A stretch of DNA of 64,000 nucleotides from Owenia fusiformis (lineage: Eukaryota > Annelida > Polychaeta > Sabellida > Oweniidae): contig CAIIXF020000007.1 in assembly GCA_903813345.2 (NCBI GenBank), positions 5,399,730-5,463,729 of the forward strand, written 5' to 3'. The notes beneath the pieces were generated by a model. That model had not been told where the DNA came from. It was given only the letters and a program-made list of their open reading frames with translations, and did not search any database. Of this stretch, positions 56,251 to 64,000 are shown in pieces. The translations under genes and the position numbers were made by a program. Numbering within the stretch: position 1 is the first letter of the stretch; each line of letters starts with the position of its first letter.

Positions 56251-57614
56251 AAAGGAGCAGTTTAAACGCCATATATGTACCAGTTTTTCTAAAGGTAAAA
56301 TCAAATGAATGGTGTATATTTAAAACGCATAAAAACTCAAGTTACTTGTTTATCGGAACAAGTTTTTCTTAAAACCATTTAATCATGATGTACCTTCAAA
56401 TTATGACATTTTTATATTCAATACCTGAAAACAATAAGACCTCAAGATTAGCTTAAACCCGTCCAAAACAATTTCTAACATGGCATTGACATGGAAAAAT
56501 GTCACCATCATTTGCTACAGACGCCAACCGCCGATCGCCAACCGCCGTCACAAAAGCAGAGACAATGACAATATGCCACCACCTTTTGTTGGTGACATAA
56601 AAATCAGTATGTTAAGATATACTGGCCAATCTCATGGCAATAAATATGATTTAATGGTCACTGCCAAGGATCTGCATTCCCGCTGAATCTTAGGTTGCTA
56701 TCAAGTAAACTACTAATAAGACAATGTGTGCCCCTTGGATTAATCTAAGTTTACTTTCTTCTAGGTAAGGCTATTTTAAAGCATGCTTAATATTGCTTAT
56801 GCATCTAAATGTCTCGAAGGTGAAAACCAAATATGATTATTAAAATCATATTTAATCTAAGGAGCACATTACGAGTATATACAGTATAAGTCAGTTTATT
56901 AGTCAATTTTCCAAGGGTCTTTTTGTGAGCTCGAGTGCAATTTATACTCTGACAAACATGCTAAAAGGTATACTCATAACCGATTATCTATCTTCAAAAT
57001 GTTATTTTCAAACAAAATAAAAAGTTTATGTCTCTAAAATGGGACTCAAGAGACGGAATTCACATACGCAGCATCCTCGAGAGATTGGCCAAGACCCGGG
57101 TCAAGGGTGGTTGTGATTTTTTCAAGGTTGTTATTGTTTATAAATTCAAATACCATAGCTGGAGCTTAATGCATGAAATCATACGAAAAGGTTATTCACC
57201 GACGAGGAACTTTTCTAACTTGTTCCATTATTTGAAGTTCAATTTTCCTTTCAACTTTGTATAAAGCAGGTATTCTGAATTGAAACAGTTCCTCCCAACT
57301 CCACAGGTAGCTAGGCATAAGAGTTAAGTCCAATGTTTAGCTATTCTCAAGGAGAACAAGTGGTGTTAACGAGAATAAATAATTATATGTATTGAAGCTC
57401 TAAAAGTTCCTCTTTTACTTATTCCCAAAATTAATCAAATTCTACAGGGTGACGCAAGATGCAAATTTCTTATTTGGAATAAGTTTTTCAATTTCGATGG
57501 AAAAGCGATTCTGACTTTGTCATTGTTTGCGTAATTTCTACATAGCTTCCAAACGAATCGTATTTTAATTGAAAAGTTCATTCCAAAATTTATAAGCTTC
57601 ATCTTTGTGTCACT
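56251..57614. other. No gene recognised, apart from a dispersed repeat
   Basis: About 56480-56610 is the inverted counterpart of the repeat at 27880-28035 (TGCTACAGACGCCAACCGCC). Open frames at 56480-56686 and 57028-57264 have no recognisable domain. Confidence 0.4.
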
Positions 57615-57765
57615 CTGTTCAAGAAATCGTAATTAACTTGTCATTGTCATGATGGTCTACTATATTAGCATGCATATTAAAGAGTGTTTTTACTTCTTTT
57701 CATAAACAATCAATAAGTAATTTTTATAGCTGTGGACAAGAGTAATGTGGCTAGTTCTAGTCTCT
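57615..57765 (+). repeat. 150-bp direct repeat, copy 1
   Basis: CTGTTCAAGAAATCGTAATT.. to ..GGCTAGTTCTAGTCTCT. It recurs at 58576-58727 with small differences near CTTGTCATTGTCATGATGG. The interval between the copies shows no gene or recognisable element. Confidence 0.8.
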
Positions 57766-58575
57766 ATAGACTGTGGACTACTCTGATAATTGTAACTTCT
57801 GCTTTTCATGGAAGGTCACACATTCCAATATATTTCAAACAGTCTGTATGATTATGCTGGGCACTTTCTGAGTAGTTGGACTTCATGTAGGGGTGGCAGA
57901 CAGCCCTCAGGCCAATTTATACCCCCACCCCAAGAAAACCTTGGGGGTACTTTAATACCACCTAATAATAAAAAGAATACTAATGCATGTCATACATTCA
58001 TAGTTTTTTAGTAGGCAGGGCATACCATGGTTAGTCAGTGCCAGAAATTTCCTATCTCTAACTTATATGGTTACCATGGAAACAGTATTTATATCTCAAA
58101 ATCTTCCCATTTTGACCTCCTCCCAAATATGTCCCTTCGCTCCCAAAGTGAAATATTTGCAAATTTGTTTGGAATTTGTGGCCGCCACTTTGTCAAAAGT
58201 TGTATAAATATGTATATATTCACACTAAAGCACTAAAAAGTTGATATAATGCTCCAATAAATTAATAATATTTATCAAATATAGTCATACACAACTACTT
58301 TTAGGGGAAAGTGGGCGTGGCACTTTTTGGTACTTGCGTAATCGTTGCAGCATTAAGCGAAAAATACACATTAGACTAACAACAATTGACATTTAATTAT
58401 CATCTACTAACATTGTGTAACATTGTTATATGTTCATTATCATTATTAGATACTTAAGATATGTTATGTACGTGTTATCATGAACCTTCCTTTTATCCCT
58501 ATACCATAGAAGGTGGGCATAACGAATGGTGTCAAACTAACTTTTCTGTTTCATTGATTTTTTACCATAGACAAT

Positions 58576-58727
58576 CTGTTCAAGAAATCGTAATTACTTG
58601 ACATCGTCAAATGATGGTCTACTATATTAGCATGCATATTAAAGAGTGTTTTTACTTCTTTTCATAAACAATCAATAAGTAATTTTTATAGCTGTGGACA
58701 AGAGTAATGTGGCTAGTTCTAGTCTCT
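58576..58727 (+). repeat. 150-bp direct repeat, copy 2
   Basis: Second copy of the 57615-57765 sequence, about 960 bp downstream in the same orientation. The copies do not have LTR-like TG..CA ends, so a segmental duplication is the simplest reading. Confidence 0.8.
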
Positions 58728-59839
58728 AGGAGCATATCATATGTTTCGCTCTGTCCTTATTTAAACATTCTAGAATATTTCAAGAAATATTCAACAAGTA
58801 TTGTTTATTGTAAAGTGGATCTTAAAAAAAAGAAATCAAAAACGAAATCAAATAAATCGGACATCCATCATTGTAAAGTGAATTTAAGCTACTCTCTACA
58901 CATATTGTGTACATGGGTCTATAAAACATGATTTTGGGAGGGTATTCGTCAAAATATGGTGTTCCGTGTTCATGTTGTGTGTCAAACGACTAATCGTTTA
59001 CTTCACAGATGGGAAGGGCGTTTAAAAATGTTAGTGTTTATAAACCCCAAAATGTGAATTGCACAGATTCAAAAGAAAAGCGGGAGCGATATAGAACGTG
59101 TTTTCTCTCTTCTCTCTCATTGTATTATGAACATTGAGGAAGTTTTTCTACCATATTGTTTAGCAGTTTCCAAATAAACTTTAAATGTGAATCATGATTC
59201 AAGAAGCTGAGTCAAAATGTACACCAGGCGCTATGAATGTAGTATCATCATGTTTTAATAAAATATAATATCAATCTTGTCAAAAAGTGTGCCTAGTTTT
59301 CTTTTCTAAGGCCTAGTGAAGATCTAGAATTGAGATGCAAAATTCATTATGATTGAAAAGAGAACGTCCTGATTTTAGTTTTTCTATCAGATATGGAATT
59401 TTGACAATTGTTTCGAAACTTTTAACTGATTTTTATTTTAGTATTTCATACATATCAAATGTTGCAGTAGTATCACTTAAGTAGTACTATGTGGTTTAAA
59501 AGTTAAAATTTTGGAAAAATAGCCTAACGTTGACGTGTTTACACGTTTCCCTAGACATTCTTTCAAAGCTTACTCTCAGTCCGTCTCTATCCCATTTACC
59601 TCCTTCAATTTATATGTTCACACAAGGAATGGGGAACAGCTAGTGTTGTACAATGTACAATGGCAATACATTACATTATACTAAACAATAGAAATTTGCA
59701 TTATTTGATGTACATTTCCAAAGGCAATCTTCCCACATTCTTTGTAAAGAACTAAAGTAAGGCACACGACCACGATATATTTCAGGTTTTAGTTATTGTC
59801 TCATGTTGGAGCATTTCGTATGACTATGCGAAGGCTGTC
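58728..59839. other. No gene recognised
   Basis: AT-rich spacer between the direct repeat and the satellite. The frame 58707-58931 begins in the repeat and has no domain. Confidence 0.35.
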
Positions 59840-62800
59840 CCTTCTATTGATCAACCATAGGAAGTTCAGCACCTTCTATTGATCAACCATTAGAAGTTCA
59901 GCACTTTCTATTGATGAACCATTGGTAGTTCAATAGCTTCTATTGATCAACCATTGGAAGTTCAGCACCTTTTATTGATCAATTATTGGAAGTTCAGCAC
60001 CTTTTATTGATCAATCATTGGAAGTTCAGCACCTTCTATTGATCAATCATTGGAAGTTCAATAGCTTCTATTGATCAACCATGGGAAGTTCAGCACCTTC
60101 TATTGATCAACCATTAGGAGTTCAGCACCTTCTATTGATCAACCATTAGAAGTTCAGCGCCTTCTATTGATCAATCATTGGAAGTTCAGCACCTACTATT
60201 GATCAATCATTGGTAGTTCAGCACCTTCTATTGATCAACCATTGGAAGTTCAATAGCTTCTATTGATCAACCATTAGAAGTTCAGCACTTTCTATTGGTC
60301 AACCATTAGAAGTTCAGCACGTTCTATTGATCAACCATTAGAAGTTCAGCACCTTCTATTGATCAACCATTAGAAGTTCAGCACTTTCTATTGATCAACC
60401 ATTAGAAATTCAGCACCTTCTATTGATTAACCATTAGAAGTTCAGCACTTTCTATTGATCAACCATTAGAAGTTCAGCACGTTCTATTTATCAACCATTA
60501 GAAGTTCAGCACCTTCTATTGATCAACCATTAGAAGTTCAGCACTTTCTATTGATCAACCATTGGAAGTTCAGCACCTTCTATTGATTAATCATTGGAAG
60601 CTCAGCACCTTCTATTGATCAACCATTAGAAGTTCAGCACTTTCTATTGGTCAACCATTAGAAGTTCAGCACGTTCTATTGATCAACCATTAGAAGTTCA
60701 GCACCTTCTATTGATCAACCATTAGAAGTTCAGCACTTTCTATTGATCAACCATTAGAAGTTCAGCACTTTGTATTGATCAACCATTGGAAGTTCAGCAC
60801 CTTCTATTGATCAATCATTGGAAGTTCAACACCTCTTATTGATCAACCATTGGAAGTTCAATAGCTTCTATTGATCAACCATTAGAAGTTCAGCACTTTC
60901 TATTGGTCAACCATTAGAAGTTCAGCACGTTCTATTGATCAACCATTAGAAGTTCAGCACCTTCTATTGATCAACCATTAGAAGTTCAGCACTTTCTATT
61001 GATCAACCATTAGAAATTCAGCACCTTCTATTGATTAACCATTAGAAGTTCAGCACCTTCTATTGATCAACCATTAGAAGTTCAGCACCTTCTATTGATC
61101 AACCATTGGAAGTTCAGCATCTTCTATTGATCAACCATAGGAAGTTCAGCACCTTCTATTGATCAATCATTGGAAGTTCAGCACCTTCTATTGATCAACC
61201 ATGGGAAGTTCAGCACCTTCTATTGATCAACCATTAGAAGTTCAGCACCTTCTATTGATCAACCATTAGAAGTTCAGCACTTTCTATTGATCAACCATTA
61301 GAAGTTCAGCACTTTGTATTGATCAACCATTGGAAGTTCAGCACCTTCTATTGATCAACCATCGGAAGTTCAATAGCTTCTATTGATCAATCATTGGAAG
61401 TTCAGCACCTACTATTGATCAACCATTGGAAGTTCAGCACATTCTATTGATCAACCATTGGAAGTTCGGCACCTTCTATTGATCAACCATCGGAAGTTCA
61501 ATAGCTTCTATTGATCAATCATAGGAAGTTCAGCACCTTCTATTGATCAACCATAGGAAGTTCAATAGCTTCTATTGATCAATCATTGGAAGTTCAGCAC
61601 CTACTATTGATCAAACATTGGAAGTTCAATAGCTTCTATTGATCAACCATTAGAAGTTCAGCACTTTCTATTGGTCAACCATTAGAAGTTCAGCACGTTC
61701 TATTGATCAACCATTAGAAGTTCAGCACCTTCTATTGATCAACCATTAGAAGTTCAGCACTTTCTATTGATCAACCATTAGAAGTTCAGCACTTTGTATT
61801 GATCAACCATTGGAAGTTCAGCACCTTCTATTGATCAATCATTGGAAGTTCAACACCTCTTATTGATCAACCATTGGAAGTTCAATAGCTTCTATTGATC
61901 AACCATTAGAAGTTCAGCACTTTCTATTGGTCAACCATTAGAAGTTCAGCACGTTCTATTGATCAACCATTAGAAGTTCAGCACCTTCTATTGATCAACC
62001 ATTAGAAGTTCAGCACTTTCTATTGATCAACCATTAGAAATTCAGCACCTTCTATTGATTAACCATTAGAAGTTCAGCACCTTCTATTGATCAACCATTA
62101 GAAGTTCAGCACCTTCTATTGATCAACCATTAGAAGTTCAGCACCTTCTATTGATCAACCATTAGAAGTTCAGCACTTTCTATTGGTCAACCATTAGAAG
62201 TTCAGCACGTTCTATTGATCAACCATTGGTAGTTCAATAGCTTCTATTGATCAACCATTGGAAGTTTAGCACCTTCTATTGATCAACCATTAGAAGTTCA
62301 GCGCCTTCTATTGATCAACCATTAGAAGTTTAGCACCTTCTATTGATCAACCATTAGAAGTTCAGCGCCTTCTATTGATCAACCATTAGAAGTTCAGCAC
62401 CTTCTATTGATCAACCATTAGAAGTTTAGCACCTTCTATTGATCAACCATTAGAAGTTCAGCGCCTTCTATTGATCAACCATTAGAAGTTCAGCACTTTC
62501 TATTGATCAACCATTAGAAGTTCAGCACTTTCTATTGATCAACCACTGGAAGTTCAATAGCTTCTATTGATCAACCATTGGAAGTTCAGCTCTTTTATTG
62601 ATCAACCATTGGAAGTTCAGCACTTTCTATTGATCAACCACTGGAAGTTCAATAGCTTCTATTGATCAACCATTGGAAGTTCAGCACTTTCTATTGATCA
62701 ACCATTGGAAGTTCAGCATCTTCTATTGATCAACCATTAGAAGTTCAGCACCTTCTATTGATCAACCATTCGAAGTTCAGCATCTTCTATTGATCAACCA

Positions 62801-64000
62801 TTGGAAGTTCAGCATCTTCTATTGATCAACCATTGGAAGTTCAGCATCTTCTATTGATCAACCATTCGAAGTTCAGCATCTTCTATTGATCAACCATTGG
62901 AAGTTCAGCATCTTCTATTGATCAACCATTGGAAGTTCAGCACCTTCTATTGATCAACCATTAGAAGTTCAGCACCTTCTATTGATCAACCATTCGAAGT
63001 TCAGCATCTTCTATTGATCAACCATTGGAAGTTCAGCATCTTCTATTGATCAACCATTGGAAGTTCAGCACCTACTATTGATCAACCATTCGAAGTTCAG
63101 CACCTACTATTGATCAACCATTGGAAGTGCAGCACCTTCTATTGATCAACCATTAGAAGTTCAGCACCTTCTATTGGTCAACCATTGGAAGTTCAGCACT
63201 TTCTATTGATCAACCATTGGAAGTTCAGCACCTTCTATTGATCAACCATTGGAAGTGCAGCACCTTCTATTAATCAACCATTGGAAGTGCAGCACCTTCT
63301 ATTGATCAACCATTAGAAGTTCAGCACCTTCTATTGGTCAACCATTGGAAGTTCAGCACTTTCTATTGATCAACCATTGGAAGTTCAGCACCTTCTATTG
63401 ATCAACCATTGGAAGTGCAGCACCTTCTATTAATCAACCATTGGAAGTGCAGCACCTTCTATTGATCAACCATTGGAAGTTCAGCACCTCCTATTGATCA
63501 ACCATAGGAAGTTCAGCACGTTCTATTGATCAACCATAGGAAGTTCAGCACGTTCTATTGATCAACCATTGGAAGTTCAGCACCTACTATTGATCAACCA
63601 TTGGAAGTTCAGCACCTTCTATTGATCAACCATTAGAAGTTCAGCACCTTCTATTGGTCAACCATTGGAAGTTCAGCACTTTCTATTGATCAACCATTGG
63701 AAGTTCAGCACCTTCTATTGATCAACCATTGGAAGTTCAATAGCTTCTATTGATCAATCATTGGAAGTTCAGCACCTACTATTTATCAACCATTGGAAGT
63801 TCAGCACGTTCTATTGATCAACCATTAGAAGTTCAGCACCTACTATTGATCAACCATTGGAAGTTCAGCACCTTCTATTGGTCAACCATTAGAAGTTCAG
63901 CACTTTCTATTGATCAACCATTGGAAGTTCAGCACCTTCTATTGATCAACCATTAGAAGTTCAGCACCTTCTATTGGTCAACCATTGGAAGTTCAGCACT
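59840..64000 (+). repeat. Satellite of 32-bp units, running off the window
   Basis: The unit CTTCTATTGATCAACCATTG followed by GAAGTTCAGCAC repeats about 130 times to the last base. Each unit contains TTGATCAA. Variants (GAAGTTCAATAG for GAAGTTCAGCAC; ATTAGAAG, ATTCGAAG or ATAGGAAG for ATTGGAAG; GTGCAG for TTCAG) recur in blocks, giving higher-order structure. The variant AACACCTCTT occurs at 60828 and 61852, exactly 32 units apart, with matching neighbours on both sides. Since 32 is not a multiple of three, open frames such as 63750-63956 are repeat by-products. Confidence 0.95.

Noticed and set aside
57615-58727. LTR retrotransposon with 150-bp LTRs
   Set aside because: The direct repeats lack TG..CA ends and target duplications, and the interval has no gag-pol or primer-binding site.
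59840-64000. CRISPR-like appearance of regular 32-bp repetition
   Set aside because: There are no unique spacers between repeats. The whole unit repeats with scattered variants, and the DNA is eukaryotic.

Overview
The window is eukaryotic, AT-rich and dominated by introns, transposons and satellites. Its readable coding signal is short exons with GT-AG borders, secreted and single-pass receptor proteins, a spliced gene with a TATA box, and poly-A-tailed non-LTR retrotransposons. This fits an invertebrate animal genome. An aquatic lophotrochozoan or similar is my guess from the repeat and domain mix, but nothing here fixes the phylum. No bacterial genes, rRNA or CRISPR arrays were seen.

Three host genes can be assembled by eye from exon phases. 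(1) A minus-strand gene (8.1 to 3.2 kb) encodes a complete secreted protein of 325 residues: a signal peptide and two tandem farnesoic acid O-methyltransferase-like domains (Pfam Methyltransf_FA family), each split over two exons. (2) A plus-strand gene enters as a transmembrane exon at 26.4 kb and runs through a His/Arg/Asp-rich cytoplasmic tail to a last exon at 43.2 kb, followed by AATAAA. Its extracellular exons were not found. (3) A minus-strand gene (54.3 to 45.6 kb) encodes two sushi/CCP domains of identical exon length, a transmembrane segment and a Tyr-rich tail split over seven exons. Genes 2 and 3 converge and share one architecture: the TM exon is phase 1 in and phase 2 out, and every internal tail exon is phase 2-2, so any of them can be skipped in frame.

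The rest is mobile or repeated DNA. From 1 to 1.26 kb there is a word-rich repeat. Several foldback elements lie in introns and spacers (4.9, 14.0, 54.8 kb). Decayed LINE fragments lie at 5.6 and 10.2 kb. A 4.4-kb palindrome (14.8-19.2 kb) has a core made of a tandem array that itself flips orientation. A tandem duplication of a 1,107-bp unit lies at 23.7-25.9 kb. Mariner-type elements with TA target duplications (31.6 and 41.9 kb, the latter with a second nested inside) flank the largest insertion.

That insertion (33.4-41.6 kb) is the most unusual object. It is an 8.2-kb poly-A-tailed retrotransposon insertion bounded by one 16-17 bp target-site duplication, carrying two different reverse transcriptases. 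The upstream part is a 5'-truncated TX1/L1-like ORF2 fused in frame to the ORF1 (coiled coil, SGNH esterase-like, two CCHC knuckles) of a second LINE. That ORF1 is separated from its own ORF2 (APE endonuclease plus RT) by a single in-frame TAG with no in-frame ATG before the endonuclease. The window ends inside a satellite of 32-bp units (59.84 kb to the end) with higher-order structure.
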